The position numbers were made by a program, and so were the translations under genes. Positions 45,131-58,009 of a stretch of DNA of 64,000 bases are shown piece by piece (positions within the stretch are counted from its first letter, which is position 1; each line of letters opens with the position of its first letter). The stretch is from positions 1,178,001 to 1,242,000 of the forward strand of contig JAGFBZ010001584.1 in assembly GCA_018398805.1 (NCBI GenBank). The letters run 5' to 3'. Source of the stretch: Hirundichthys speculiger. Lineage: Eukaryota > Chordata > Actinopteri > Beloniformes > Exocoetidae. The notes beneath the pieces were generated by a model that saw only the letters and a program-made list of their open reading frames with translations, did not search any database and was not told the DNA's origin.

Positions 45131-48100
45131 ATGGACAGTATAATTCAGTTTCTTGTCAAATCATCTCATTTGTAAATGATTTTTTAACAGTTTCACTGGA
45201 CACATATAATTATTGATGATCTCAGTGCTGACATTACACAGGGTTTCACCAGTTTTCTGTGACCATCTCAAACCGGTAAACGAAAACGTGAATACATATT
45301 CCGCTAAGTGTCTTCTGTCATCTGGAGTCGAGGAGGCATTTTTATCAGCTGTTTCAGACGCTGAATCTATCAATACCCCACAGACCTCTCAAAAAAAAAA
45401 AAAAAAAAGATTTAATTGTCATTTAATCCATTATTTAGCAGAGCGATGTCAGCTGAGCTGTAAATGACTCGAAACACAGCTGCTGGGGAATGGAAAACTT
45501 CAAGCCAAAATTCAGCTCAGGAAAAATGGAAAGAAAGGTGGAGTCGAAAAGCTGTTCAAACTATCCGACAGATTTGATACGCTCCACAATGTGGAACAGG
45601 GTTATTAATTTGAGAGCTGGGTCTGTTAAATCTATCATTCCATTATTCTAACAGGAATCCAAGGGACATTTGCAGCCTGCAGTTCAGCTGCCAAGGAGCC
45701 TTATCTGTTGTTTCAACAGTAAAAGGCAGCTCAGCTTCCTCTGCAAGGAGAGGAAGAGTTTGCAGTGCCACCTCATGGACGATTTAGTAAAAGCCTCTCT
45801 TTGACGTTCAGCCACTTTGCACCGGGAACCAGATCTTCCTTTCTGATCTTTAAAGAAACACAATTGATGAGTTTTTTTTTTTTTAATTTTCCTTAATAGC
45901 AGGTGAAAAATTATATTGAAACACCCCCCCAAAAAACTTATTATTCAAATATCCTCACAGTACCCTGCATATCTGAAGACTGGCCCAAATAAGTGACAGG
46001 GTTGTTGGTATCTCAGTGTTTGACTAAATAAATGGTTCTAAGCACAAAAGATTTTTTGTTTGATATGTCGGCTGTAACTGTGCCATTCAGTTACAAGAGA
46101 CAGTTCAAGTGTCATTCTTTACAATATTGTGGCTCACAAAACCACAACACTGGCAAAGCTCAAGCTGCTCATACAAAAAACAATAACACTTTTTTTGTGA
46201 TGGGATCATTATTCTTTATTAGTGCATTTAAAACAAAGAACTGTAAAATGCATCTGTAAATATTCTGTGATGAAATTTAATGACTCCTTGCTTCCTGCAG
46301 TGTACCGTGATGAGGATTTAACGGGATTAAAACTGTTGATGAGCTGTAATTGTACTTTAAAGGGTGTGAAGGAAAATAATTTGTAATATTCAGTAAATGA
46401 GAAGAAAAAGGATCCTGTGCTAATATCCACCAGACCACAAATTCAATGTGCAAGGATGTTTTTTTCCAGCTACACATTTCCAGTGGCAGCAACGCAAGGA
46501 TGAAGTGAAAGGTGGGGATCTCCCTTGTTTTGACTGCATCTCTCATCTCCTTTTTTTTTATTATTATTATTTTTCCTTTCTTGCACACAGGTTTTTTTCC
46601 TTCTTCATTTCAGTTCTAATATTACTTATAACATCAACACCAGCATTAATCATACTGGTGTAGCTCTTCTTTTTTTGACATTCAGCCCTTGTTTATTGCA
46701 TATTTCACTATACCTGATTGTTAACTCTGTTACCAGCAAAATTTAATAAGAGAGGGAGGACGGAAAGATGGAGTTAGATCTGTATCAGAATGTTATAAAA
46801 GTTTCAGGAAAAGCAAAAATTTAAGGCTCACCTTTTAGTCTAGACTTCCTCAAAAGCCCGGGGCGTCCTGCCTTGTTTGTTGTGCTGCAGCAGGCATGGT
46901 TGTGGCGGGCTTGAGGAGGTGCCAGCAGGAGTCGTGGGGGGGGGCACAGGAGCCTTGGAGGTCCTGGTTTTACAGCGCAGGAGTTCACAGTATACACACC
47001 AGCCCCCGCTCTACCGAGACTGGAGTTTGTCACTTGCAGATTTATATTCCTCTCTATTAAAGCTTCTTTACAAGCCCACCGAGAATCTCAGAGATGTAGA
47101 GAGGCAGAGAGAGTGGGGAACACAGTCATGAAATGAAAGAATGAAACCAGTGAGAGATGAGGGACGAATAGCTTAATGACTGTAAGAGTTGGAGAAGAAG
47201 TCCAATTACAGTGGAACTAAATCACTTAGGCTTCAAAATGAGTTCCTCAGAATTTACTTTGCTGTGCCAGTGATGGAAAGATACTCCAACATGTGGTTTA
47301 GGAAGACTGTAAAACGTGTCTGTCACCACCATTTTCACACAAAACCAGACAAGCAAACCATCAACTGAACCTACTGGTATCGGTGAACATCTCTGTTTGA
47401 TAAAATGCAAAAAAAAAAGAAAAAAGGAAAAAGTTTAAATATTTAGAAACAGTCGATACATTATGAAAAAGAGACAGTTGTGAAGCCATAAAACTCAAAA
47501 GCCAAAGAAAAGGGGAAATGATGCATTAAGAACCAGAAAAGAAGCTTTAATTTTTTTTTAATGCACAAGTGAGAGGGAAAAAATAGGACAAAGACAGGAA
47601 AAAAATTAATGATTTACTCTAAAAATAAATGATTTACTCAATTTACTTACCTATATTTTTTTCTACACTTCTCAAAACACAGAGCCTTACATTTCTTTTA
47701 AACACTTTTCCTTATTTTGCATGCTTTCTTCATGCAGTGTTTCTAATGACATGTACATAGGTTTAATGCCTGCCATGTGAGGAGATAGAATAATGTAATG
47801 TTTCTGTTTATGGCATTTTTAGACGGCAACAAGAAGCTTCCATCCCTTTAACCCCTTCAGTAGTTTTATGGATTTTAAACTCTGGATTGCTGAATGTTAT
47901 GGTTCTGATGCACAAATGAAGTTTAATTTATGATGTCCTTTATGCTAGAAAAAAACAGAAGTATCCACATCCTCATAAAGTCATCCTGGGAGCTTTCACA
48001 GTCCAGTTTTCCATCCTGTCCAGTTCTTTCTCAGTGGTAATATACATCTGTCACTAGAAACTGAGTTGGAAAAAAAGCTTCTTCCTCACACAACAGAGCC

Positions 48101-48700
48101 AAATAGACTGTTTAATTTTATTTGTATAATGTTTCACTCCTTATTGACTCAACCAATAACTGTACTTTCATGTCCCAGCTGACGTGTGTGTTAACATATC
48201 TGACTACACGCTAACAGGAAAAAAAATGTCCAAAAAAATGACTTTTTTTTCACAAATTATAATTTTGGTTTGAAACATTTATTAAGAGTGATATGAATTT
48301 TTTTTTTTTTTTGTTTTTTTTTTTTTTTTTTTGCAACATTGCCAATTCAGCACTAAAAATCTTCATCTTCACCAGGTAAAAGTATCAAACAAAGATAGTT
48401 AGTTATTTCTGTTTGAATCTATAGCCTACGATGATCAAGAATTAAAAGCAGTGCATTTTTGTTTACTACTGATCGTATGCTTAAATACTTTTTACTAAGG
48501 CACACGTATTTAACATAATGGCTCCTCAAATCCAGATATAATGTTATTCATTTTTTTCAATGTTTTTCAATCTGTCAAATATGAAAAATGGAACTTAACT
48601 AACCTAACCAAAGACTTTTTGTTTTTTTTTAAGTTGGCACATTTGGAACATTAGCTCAAAAATGTATGAATTATATTCAGACGGAATTATTATTATTTAT
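45131..48700. other. non-coding stretch, unassigned
   Basis: No gene or named repeat. Poly-A/T runs at 45391-45408, 45873-45885 and 48299-48332. Confidence 0.35.
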
Positions 48701-48773
48701 TTTTTTGGCTCTAGTGGCCTTTATTGAAAGTTGAGAGACAGGAAGAGGGTTAGAGAGAATGGGGAATTTGAAC
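48701..48773 (-). repeat. SINE tail fragment
   Basis: TTTTTTTGGCTCTAGTGGCC, TTTATTGAAAG, GAGAGACAGGAAG and AGAGAATGGGGAA read in reverse complement as the CTCT-rich tail of the widespread teleost tRNA-derived SINE, ending in CAATAAAGGCC-type text and an A-rich tail. The tRNA-like head is missing. Confidence 0.55.
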
Positions 48774-49139
48774 TTTACAATGCACTAGACGGAATTATTA
48801 ATGTTATTCTTGAAACTGAATATAACTCGACTTTGATGGTTATGCAGTTATTGTCAACATTAATGCAGTTATTAAACTACATGGTTGTTGCTTATTCACT
48901 GAGTCATATTCTCAAATTTTAAGAGAATAAAGTTTATTAAATTGTACTATACCTTGATCTTAAAAAACATGGAAACCTGACACGTACCTTACCTTATGTA
49001 CTATACTTCCTTTAAAAGATGAAATAATTATACTTTTTAATAATACAGCAGAATTTTATCTCTGTGTGATTTTTTTTTCTATAGTAATTGTACAATAAAA
49101 AGTTGTTTCATGAATAACCTTATTGTCTTTATCATATTT
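48774..49139. other. non-coding stretch, unassigned
   Basis: AT-rich, nothing recognised. Confidence 0.35.
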
Positions 49140-49290
49140 TTGTTTTCCCAAAATGATATTTGAAAAATAGGGGTCCTCTTATAATCAGTCGTCCTATATT
49201 CGGGCCAATACGGGCCAGTTCTTTGAGTCTACTGAGGCAACGTGTGCAGTAGCTCCTTTGTACACAAGAGGGCGCAGTGTGCCGTTCCAA
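49140..49290. mobile_element. possible DNA-transposon terminal fragment
   Basis: GGGTCCTCTTATAATCAG, TCGTCCTATATTCGGGCC and AATACGG resemble the internally repeated GGTCGTCTTATAATC / GTCGTCTTATATTCGGG terminus of a teleost pogo/mariner-like family. Only one end is recognisable. Confidence 0.35.
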
Positions 49291-49619
49291 ACTAACAAAT
49301 GGCCTGTTGTTGCCCTGAGATTCATGACAGCTGTATAAAATTGTGATGCATTGCTGCTGTCCATCTAAAAGAAGAAAAGTGGACATGCATATGAAAGAGG
49401 CTCATGGAGGGGAAGTGTCCACCCATCTATTCCTCCTTCACTCTTTCCAGTCCCCTGTACTGCCTGCTTCTTACTCTTGAGGTGAGACACCTGCATTATG
49501 ACAAAAAAAATCTGCCTGTCCAACCCAACAGCAAAGAAGCATTGCAACTTCAAGGAGATGGATTTGTGCCTTTTGAGCTTCATTTAAAAAAAAAAAAAAA
49601 AAAAATAGCATCAAAAACA

Positions 49620-50340
49620 GGATAATTGTCCAGAGCGGCACGAGGGAGTCGCTTCTCGTCACATTTCCCCAAATTGCTGCAGACTTGCAGCCTCCTTCCT
49701 GCTGTGATGTGACACCGATGGCCGAATCACTTCATCTAAAGATAGATGCTCATTTGCAGCAGCAGCGTGGGTCAAGCTACAAGATAAAGATGAATCAGAA
49801 GTCATCAGAAGTAATGCACCAGAGTTAAAAAGTTCAACAGTCTGTTTTGTAAAGCAAAAGAGGCAGGCATATGGCTGTCTTGTCCTTCCAGCTCAGCCCC
49901 ACTGAGACATGGTGTTTGTCAGAGTAATAAAGCTGTCCCATAACCCCCATAACCTCTGTAATATCCATGATCCAAAGTTTGTGCCTCACACGACAGCTTG
50001 ATAAGCTTTAGACCCGAGTGTGTTCCCAAGCTCAAACATAACAAGGACATTGTCTACCTGGGTTACTTTGGGCCGAGCTACTCCAGACTCCTAACAGCCC
50101 TCCTCGGCTTGTTAAAACATGGTCCTGGCTGGCTCAGAACAGGCGCTCGCAGAAAATCTTTCAAGTGTTTACTGATGTCACAGGCTGGGCAGATCCCATA
50201 ATAGGCAGTGGCTCATCTCAACATTACGACCTGTTTATAAATCGGGGGGAAAAAAATGACACTTTTATTGCCTGATGCAGCATCCCTCCGTCCTGCCATG
50301 CCCCCACCTGCTCTAACTCGTCCTGTCATATCAACGGAGC
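49620..50340. promoter_or_regulatory. possible conserved non-coding cluster
   Basis: About 700 bp of repeat-free, compositionally balanced sequence between an A-run (49587-49605) and low-complexity DNA. It contains CpG-bearing segments and no coding signature. Regulatory role is an inference to be tested by alignment. Confidence 0.22.
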
Positions 50341-53300
50341 ACTTCTGGGAGTAAAATAAGACAGAGATGAATACATACACACATAACAGAGAGGAGGGAG
50401 GATCTGGACAATGACAGCTTTAATGCAGTGTCTCATAAACATGCATTAATCAGAGCAGGGGGGGCTGCTGCATACAAATCAAGACGGAGGGACTGGTGCA
50501 CAGAAGGTCCACAGTGTGCTCAGGTCAAAGTGTGTCTTTTCCAATGTCAGTGTGGTTTTGACATCCACGCAAAGTTCACGATAGAACTTTAATGTCAGAG
50601 AAAACACATATCCACATAAACATGATCCAGTTTACACACACACACACACTAACACATAGCTGACACTAATGTAAAAATCAAATGGCAGTCCTGTTATTGT
50701 GTTTGTGTGCCATCAGCAGAAAAACATTATGATACCATCACGAGAAAAAAGTAGAATACTGAAGTTAAGAAGAATAAATGTTTTGCTCACTGCAACTTCA
50801 TTTCCACAAAAGAAAAAAAAAGTCTTGACTTTTTTTTTTTTTTTACACAATCTTTATTTTTTATATTTATAAAGGTGGATACTTAACAAATGATCAGGTA
50901 AGAGCATCCCACAGAGGTACTCTTTCAGATGTGATGATGTGGAGGACTTCACTCTGAGCTCAAAAGTTCAAAAATAAACCTGAGAGGTTTATTTTACCCT
51001 TCATTGTCACCTCATCTTTGCTCAGGATGGAGGATCACACCTAACTGGAGCTTTGATGCAGTTTGTTGAGTGTCTTAAGGCACTGTTTCTTATGAACTAG
51101 CATTATATGAATTTTCACAGAATCAAATTCTGATTTAAAAATATCTTTTTGTCTGCTACCTTCATTTAAACATTATAAAACCCTGCAGATCATTGTATTC
51201 TGTTTTTTGTTTAATTGTTAAGCACATTCAAAAGGTTACAGTGAGCACAACTAATCAAACATATTAAACTTTTGAAAATGACAAGAAATGGCGATGTGAG
51301 CTATAATCACACAAGCACACCAGCGGTGACTTAACCAAATTAACTGAACATTCAGATGATTCAAACTACAGATGTCAGAGTGTGACATTAAACCAGAGCG
51401 ACATTTGTACATGAATCAGTCATTCCAGCCCCTGTGGGTGTTTCCATGCAGTTACATTTTTACTCATAAAACTGGGAACCTGTGAGCAGTCAGTATCTTA
51501 TTGTCCTTTCTCTGGGGAAAATTAATAGTGCACCATGTTTAAATGGGGATTATGAGGTGAGACTGACTGACTGATTTTCTCTGTCAAAGACATGCCTAGA
51601 TGTTATAGAGGAATATAAGTCCTTCTGTCCACCAGAGAGCAGCAGTCTCCTCCATGTTTGTGCAGGAGTGTGGCTGCAGGGAGCCTCAGCAGCCTTACTG
51701 AGAAGCCTTCTTATGTTATCACAGTAAGTGCTATTTATAAAGGCCCTGAGTCAGCAACACTAATGTTTCCATTCAGAACAAAAGAGAACTTAAAGGAACA
51801 AAGGCCGCTCCAAGTCAACTTCTGATTAGGTTCTGCCTAAAGATTATTTCCCTGACTACTTGCTTCTTCATGAACAATCAAAAAGAATAGTGCATTGCAC
51901 AGCAGTAAAGACCACGTCCTTCATGTATATTTTTGAGTGTTATATGGTCTCTGTCTCTGTCTTGTTTCTGTTCAGCTCCTGCAGCGAATCAGTCACACTG
52001 AAGTGAAACAGACATGTGACTACACATGGTCTTGATATGTAGCCTCATGAACAAACAGCAGACATGGACAGAAGTCTCTTGAGGTGGCTCACTACGTAGA
52101 ACCATCTGAGAAATACTCTTTAAACACATTATACATACTCCACCTGTTACGTTGCCTGCAGTTTTTAGTCTTAAAGGAAGTCCATAGGGCTAGCTCGTAG
52201 GGCTAGTCTACAGCCCTATGGAATAAAATGATGTATTTAACCAAGCCACAGAAGAGTGAATGAATAAGAGGAGACAGATGTTGGATAAAAGAATAACACC
52301 ATTTACCATTTATCTAATGACCTTGTGCTGGGTTTCATAACTGGAAGTAACATCACAACCAAGCTGATGGCATTTCAAATGGAAAGTCTGAGAAAAACAT
52401 GAACACTTGTCAGAAGGTCACAGGCTGTTTTATAAAACATGTTCATGATCAACCTTTCCAAACTGCTGCTGTTGCTAGCCATGTTTTCCAGCTTTCTGGG
52501 TTGAATTCGAGGATTTGAAAGTAAAAGGATGCGATGGATTTTGTGATGTTTTCTTTTCATACTCTAATCTCATCCTTCCTCATTTTCTTATTGTCCTCGC
52601 ACTGCTCTCCTCTTCCACTTCTACCTCCTCCCACTGCATGTTTTCTGATTGCTTAGCTGTGCTGATTAACCACATGTGTGATTGATTACTCTTGCTATAC
52701 TCCATATATAATCTGCTCTCTCCCATCTCCCAGTACTCAATGGCATTTGCTACAGCAGCGGCTCAGCAGTTAAACCTCAGGCTTCTCTTTTGTGTTTTGA
52801 CCCTGCCTCTTATACAATTCCTGCTTTGTTCTTCTTTTTGACTGATCAGTTGTGAACCACCCTCTTTCTGGGATAAAATGGCAAAATTTAGTCTGCCTGT
52901 TGCCTTATTTGAATTGTCTGTGTCTGAAAAAAACAATCTTGTTACAAATGCGGGTGGGTGTTCTTCAGTATTTGACGTGATTGGCTGTAATCACTAACCT
53001 TCCCCCTGACCCTAATTATACCAAGATCACTTATGATTTCCTGCCAATTACATCTAACTACTTAGGAATGTTGAAGACATGTTTCCTTGGCTGGAGAAGT
53101 CACTTTATACTGGAGTCTATTCAAAGATGAGGCATTCATCATAGGCTAATGGTTAATGTAACTAATATAGCTGTAAGTTCACAATACCACCTAAACTGGA
53201 AGATTTTGATTTAAAGTTATATCTTTCCTAGAAGCTGAATGCAATTGCAGTATCACAACAAGTATGGATTGACCTGATTTGCAGTTAAATAAATAAAGGC

Positions 53301-53760
53301 CATTATTGAAAAACAGAGCTTTTGTACGGCAAGCCTGAGTTCTTATTAATCCAGTGTATCAAAAAGGCCTGTAATTTATCTGTGAGATCATTTCAGGGAA
53401 CTGGAGTGAATGGAGTAAATGGCTAGAATCAATTCCACCTGGATAAAGGCAAAAGAGTCTGGGTTTCATTTTAGTTTCAGAAAATAAATCATGAATTATG
53501 CATCAGAACTAAAATATGACAATATCCGTGTGGTCTTTTGCCAGGGGAGACTGTTAGTAAATGGCTAGCAATTTACAAATGAATGCTGTTTGTGCAATAG
53601 AGGCTACCTAAGTACAGCAAAATGTTGCTATTTCTATCCACGAGGTGGCAGTAGCATGTTGCAATTGGGGCTTTTTTTGGACAAAAACTCCTTCCGGTAA
53701 AGAAAGTAACAAGCCAAAACGAATGATACAGATCATTCATTTTAAATCATATTCTACCTT
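50341..53760. other. non-coding stretch, unassigned
   Basis: Contains short CA (50638-50650) and T-run (50829-50844) low complexity. No gene or named repeat supported, apart from the small hairpin listed at 52181-52222. Confidence 0.35.
52181..52222. repeat. perfect 11-bp stem, 20-nt loop
   Basis: TCCATAGGGCT (52181-52191) pairs perfectly with AGCCCTATGGA (52212-52222). The loop repeats GTAGGGCTAG, so the motif AGGGCTAG occurs twice as a direct repeat within the structure. Short cruciform or RNA hairpin; function unknown. Confidence 0.65.
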
Positions 53761-53770
53761 TTAAACAACC

Positions 53771-54310
53771 ATGGTGTATTACTGCGATGCTGCGTAGCGT
53801 AAATCACATTGTTCCAAAGCAAAGAAGCTACACTTCTATCCCTTCATGGCTAATGTGTTGAAGTGATTATAGAGATCTCTCTGCAGAGAAGGTGGAAGGC
53901 ACTGACTCAACATGATGGGAAAGGCAAGACGAGGAAGAATGTTAATGTGCTGAACCTCACAAGAAATTCCAGGCTATGTTCCCGTTTTTCGACAAGGAAA
54001 AGATCAACGCTGACGGCTACATGAGTGATGTCTACTTCTACTGGAATGACGAGAGGAAACAGTTAAGACCAGAAGGGCAGAGATCTACAAAGGCCCAGAA
54101 GAGTGCAAGTGCAGCCCCACTTACACGTCATGGTCCACAGTACTCGGTAGCCTCTGCTATCTATGGCGGATTACAGCAGGCCTTGATGGCAAAAGACACT
54201 TTCTAAAGGGGGAACATGATAAATACTGTGAGAATTACAGGCCCAGATCTGAACCTATTTGGACCAACTTATTCGACAAATACAGTAAAATGACTCATGA
54301 TATGTGACGT
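53771..54310 (+). pseudogene. unidentified coding-like segment, possibly THAP-type relic
   Basis: Three plus-strand frames read protein-like in succession. An ATG at 53771 gives MVYYCDAA then, past a TAG, CSKAKKLHFYPF. A neighbouring frame has LQRRWKAL (about 53880-53905). An intact 76-codon frame then runs 53976-54206 (MFPFFDKEKINADGYMSDVY onward) with GC-rich third positions; past a stop, the text continues R-P-R-S-E-P-I-W-T-N-L-F-D-K-Y. The order Cys, HFYxF, RRWxAL and a later Cys/His pair loosely recalls a THAP zinc-binding domain (C-x2-4-C, W, C-x2-H), but the key Cys spacing is broken by the stop. No introns are visible, so it could be a processed pseudogene or a transposase-associated gene. 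The family is not firmly recognised. Confidence 0.35.
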
Positions 54311-55035
54311 TGAACGCGATGTCATGTACATAAACGTAACATGGAGAGTGAGCTCCTCCTTCCAGTTCTTACACAGAAAACACACCCCATCATGAACTCT
54401 CCTCATTCCCAGGAGATCACATTCGAGGTACTGAACACTTTACAGTATGTCACAATTCAGCTAAGATCAGATCAAATCAAATCAGATGAGATGTGAGGAA
54501 AAGATCTCAATCTCAAATCTGACATTTAAAATTCTCAAATTTGAACCATGTAATTTCTTTTGATCCTCTAGCGTGAAAACAAATCCAGCCCCGTGGAAAC
54601 TTTATTTAGTCGTACAGCGCCCTTGTAACCTACACCTTGGCGCAGAGCTAATAATTGTTTATCATAATTCAACTGTGCCACACACAGAACTGTGAATTCA
54701 CACGGATCAACGGATATGAAGAGCCTGAAATTTGTGACCTGATGTGTTCAAGTTGGAAACTACTCATCCAGAGTTAATGTAGAACCCTCACAGATGGCTT
54801 TCATGTGGTATTAACATCTGCTCTTCTTGATGCCACGGATGACGATAACGCTGTGAAGATATTTAAGAATATTTATTTGATATATTAATTTTTTTCAGCT
54901 CATGACTGTGTGATCTTTGCCTCACATCTCATCTCAGTGTACTCTGCTTGTTAGATGCTGTTTGTACTAACAAATCTGAGCTGAATGGTGACATATACAG
55001 TGTTCAGGCTTGTATGAGTGACTGGAATCGGATTT
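54311..55035. other. non-coding stretch, unassigned
   Basis: No gene or named repeat. A short run of ATCAGATCAAATCAAATCAG micro-repeats at about 54467-54492. Confidence 0.35.
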
Positions 55036-55039
55036 CGGA

Positions 55040-55165
55040 GAACTCATGCTGGGGTGTGTGCTCTCTGTGAGCACTGGAAGGATGGGGAGGGAGGGGCTTA
55101 GCTCCCCATGTTTTGTTTGTTTTGTTTCAAATATCAACAGACGTGGCGCGCTTACCCTTCCCTCA
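55040..55165 (+). mobile_element. fragment of the TTAA element found at 63081-63650
   Basis: The sequence around GAGCACTGGAAGGATGGGG, TTTGTTTCAAATATCAACAG (55121-55140) and CTTACCCTTCCCT parallels the last 130 bp of the element at 63081-63650, including its terminal CTTACCCTGCCT. Only the right part is recognisable here. Confidence 0.5.
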
Positions 55166-55949
55166 ATCAAACACCTCTAAGAATCTTTGAAATACACATA
55201 TTTTCCTTTTTCCCCTGTCTTTCAATATAGTATTTTTATCTTCTTTTTTGCTTTTTTTTTCTATCTACAGGTTTATTCTGGAACGACGGCAAACCCATCT
55301 GAATTTCTTTACTCTCCTTCTTCACTGTTTATTCATAGTTCATTTTTTAACGTATACAGAATACGAAAATAAATAGCTAAGCTTGTGCATGTGTGTAAAC
55401 CGGTGACTCAAATTCAGTCTAAAAGAAGAGAGTAGCTCTCATATCCATTCAAGGACAGAGGTTTGAATGAGTCTCCGGTTACCATGGAAAAAATTTACCT
55501 CTGTCCCACAACCAAAAATGAAGCCTGCAGCAACTTAATACAGGAAGAACATGCCTTGATGCCAAACAAACATATCATCATGACATTTCAAAAATAGAGG
55601 TAATTTCTGTCAAAACAACAAATGAATTATGATTTTATTTTTACACCTCTATGTGTTTCTTAATGGGAAGATTTGGTATTATAGCCAGACAGAAGCAACG
55701 ACTACAAGAGTAACCTGCTTTCGTCATGCTGCTGGTTTTCAGGCTTTGTGATATTTTAGCCCGTGTGACAGAATTGCATGGTTAGTTTATGAAACTCTGC
55801 AGCTGTTGTTTTTGAAGGCACCTAGGAAACAGAGGTAATTGATGGACCTATTGAGTTACACTCACTGCATATGAAACCTCCGTGACTGAGAAAGTCAAGG
55901 ATACAAGGAAAAGTTATCATCTTTGTCTAAAGATATACTTTTTTAGTAC
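55166..55949. other. non-coding stretch, unassigned
   Basis: A polypyrimidine tract with CTACAG at 55246-55270 resembles a splice acceptor, but no exon can be supported downstream. Confidence 0.35.
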
Positions 55950-55979
55950 GAAGACCCACTAAAATCAGATTATTTTTGT

Positions 55980-56042
55980 TACAGTTTTACACAAAAAAAT
56001 AGTATTAAAAAAGGTGGCAAAAATTTTTGCACATGATTGTAC
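55980..56042 (-). mobile_element. Tc1/mariner-type terminal fragment
   Basis: GGTGGCAAAAATTTTTGCAC followed by ATGATTGTA reads in reverse complement TACAATCATGTGCAAAAATT, a common teleost Tc1/mariner terminus next to its TA site. The opposite end is not found upstream. Confidence 0.4.
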
Positions 56043-56884
56043 ACATGCCTGTTGAAAGGTCGGACTCATAATCATATTATTTCACTTGATTTTAGTTTGT
56101 GAGCATTTGTCTTTCTCACAATTTCTATGTATTTCTAACTAAAAGATGGCTTTCAAAGTTCACTTATTTAGTATGATTCAAGATCAGGCTCTATACACAT
56201 TCATTTACTCAATACATGTTTAGGCACCCATGTGTGAAAACCACTTTTAGCATTTAAACCCAAATATGAGACTTGATCACCCATCAAAAGTCAGTCAAGG
56301 TCAATGCTCGACCAATCTGTGGTTTTGCCTACTTGGGAGAGCACTTGACAGATAAGTACTTCTCTAAAAAAAGGATCTAAATTACTGTTTTGGCTTGCCG
56401 GGCCCCCCACGGAGCTACATAATAGGTGGGTTGAATGTGTCATGATGACTGTGTTGGGGGTTTCCCGGGCTAAAATGTAGATGGAAAGATAAGGAGGAAG
56501 GGGGATTGCTTTGTCTCTCCAGTGGCAAGTAGAGAAGAGACCAGACAACTTTCATTCTGCCTACGTTACAGACAGCGAAGGTTCGAACAGCCAAGGGGCT
56601 AGTTTCACAAGTGAAACTTCACAGGAGGTTAACTGGCCCAACTGGAGAAGGCAAAAGCATCTATGTGTTGAAATTAAAAGGGGAATCTTACATAAATTTA
56701 AATTGTATTTATCTACATTCAAGGAGGATAAAAAGTGTTTAGAAAAAACTAAAAAAGAGACACGTCAGCCACAAAAATAACACATTTATTATTGTGGCCT
56801 TAGATTTTGGGGCACGTTCTCCTTTATGCTGCAATAATCAGAATTTTATTAGTTAGAGAATTTCACTCCAAAAGAAGCAAAAAT
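56043..56884. other. non-coding stretch, unassigned
   Basis: No gene or repeat recognised. Confidence 0.35.
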
Positions 56885-56889
56885 TGTTG

Positions 56890-56952
56890 TTGAATTCAAT
56901 TCAAATTCAAAAATACTTGATTCAATTTCCCATCAGTGATCAATAAAGTCAT
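56890..56952 (-). repeat. dispersed repeat fragment (ACTTTATTGATC type)
   Basis: In reverse complement: GACTTTATTGATCACTGATG then GGGAAATTGAATCAAGTATT and GAATTGAATTC. This is the style of a common teleost repeat containing ACTTTATTGATCCC..GGGAAATT. Confidence 0.4.
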
Positions 56953-57140
56953 CTTGTTTTTGTACTACAATTTGAGTTTAGTTCCCCTAAACATTTAAAA
57001 ATTTTTCTTTTTTTTTTTTTTACTTTTCTATGACTGAAACATATTTGAATATCAAATCAGACCTCAAACCTCCTACATAATACAGCCCTGTCACTTTGTG
57101 TGGTGCACAAAAAGGTCTGTAAATAAGTCATTCCATGAGT

Positions 57141-57420
57141 GCCTCAGTTTTGCAGCCAGCTGAGACTGTCAAGCTTTGCACAGCAACTGCACTTATATCT
57201 GCGACAGACGGCTATCCTTATCGATACGTCAGCCTCCAGCCTGGCAAAGGTCCGTATAATCCTGCTGAGTTCAACCACCAAGCCACTGTACCAATCCTGT
57301 AAAATAACTGTGCTCAGTTTTTGGAATTCGCCTTTCACTTGAGACGATATGCTTGTGGAGTCGTTTGGAAGACCTTGTTTAACCAAGCGGTTAAACAGGT
57401 TAAAGAGCATGTGCAATGAA
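57141..57420 (-). other. unidentified coding-like minus-strand frame
   Basis: A 90-codon minus-strand frame (57416-57144) with GC content above its surroundings, containing LNRLVKQGLPND-like, QDWYSGLVVELSRI and CRRYKCSCC segments. I recognise no family, see no supporting exon signals and consider chance or an old pseudogene equally possible. Confidence 0.2.
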
Positions 57421-58009
57421 GTTGGCCTGGCCTCGACAACAGTTCACATACATTTTCTTCATTTTTCCAACAAAGAATTTGTATTGAGACCATGACTAAA
57501 CTTCAGTAAAGTGGAATACGTATATATATATAAGAAATAATCAGATTTTAGGATTCGTTGGCAGTTAGCGTGTTTATAGTCTTAGATCACAAGAGGGTCA
57601 CTGCATCTCTGTGTAATGATTTTAGTCACAGTTTGTTTCATCTAGTTTAAAGAGGACACAGGCTCATAAGTGCATTTCTAAAAATTAGACAATATTTCAA
57701 ATGGTATTGTTTAGTAATTACAGATCTTGAACCCCGAGCTCCACTTTTAGTGAAGACCCTTTTCAGTGTTTCAATTTGTCACAGTGGGGAAAGTTAAGGT
57801 ATAATGATAACTGCTTTCTACGAAGGAGAGGTCCTGTTTTTTGTGTGCTGCATCATTGTCATTGCTTACTGGGACACTTAATGGACCTGAGATATAATTA
57901 TTTCCTCCTGTGCCACCAATGGTGTGACAAGTCAATCTGTCTGCTAAGAAAATTGCTTGTATTTTTTTTGAATATTTTTTACATTTTCCGAATGTGATGG
58001 TATGACGGT
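57421..58009. other. non-coding stretch, unassigned
   Basis: No gene or named repeat. Confidence 0.35.

Noticed and set aside
55240..55375. Splice-acceptor-like polypyrimidine tract plus an exon
   Set aside because: The following frame is short, lacks a donor in frame and has low-complexity composition.
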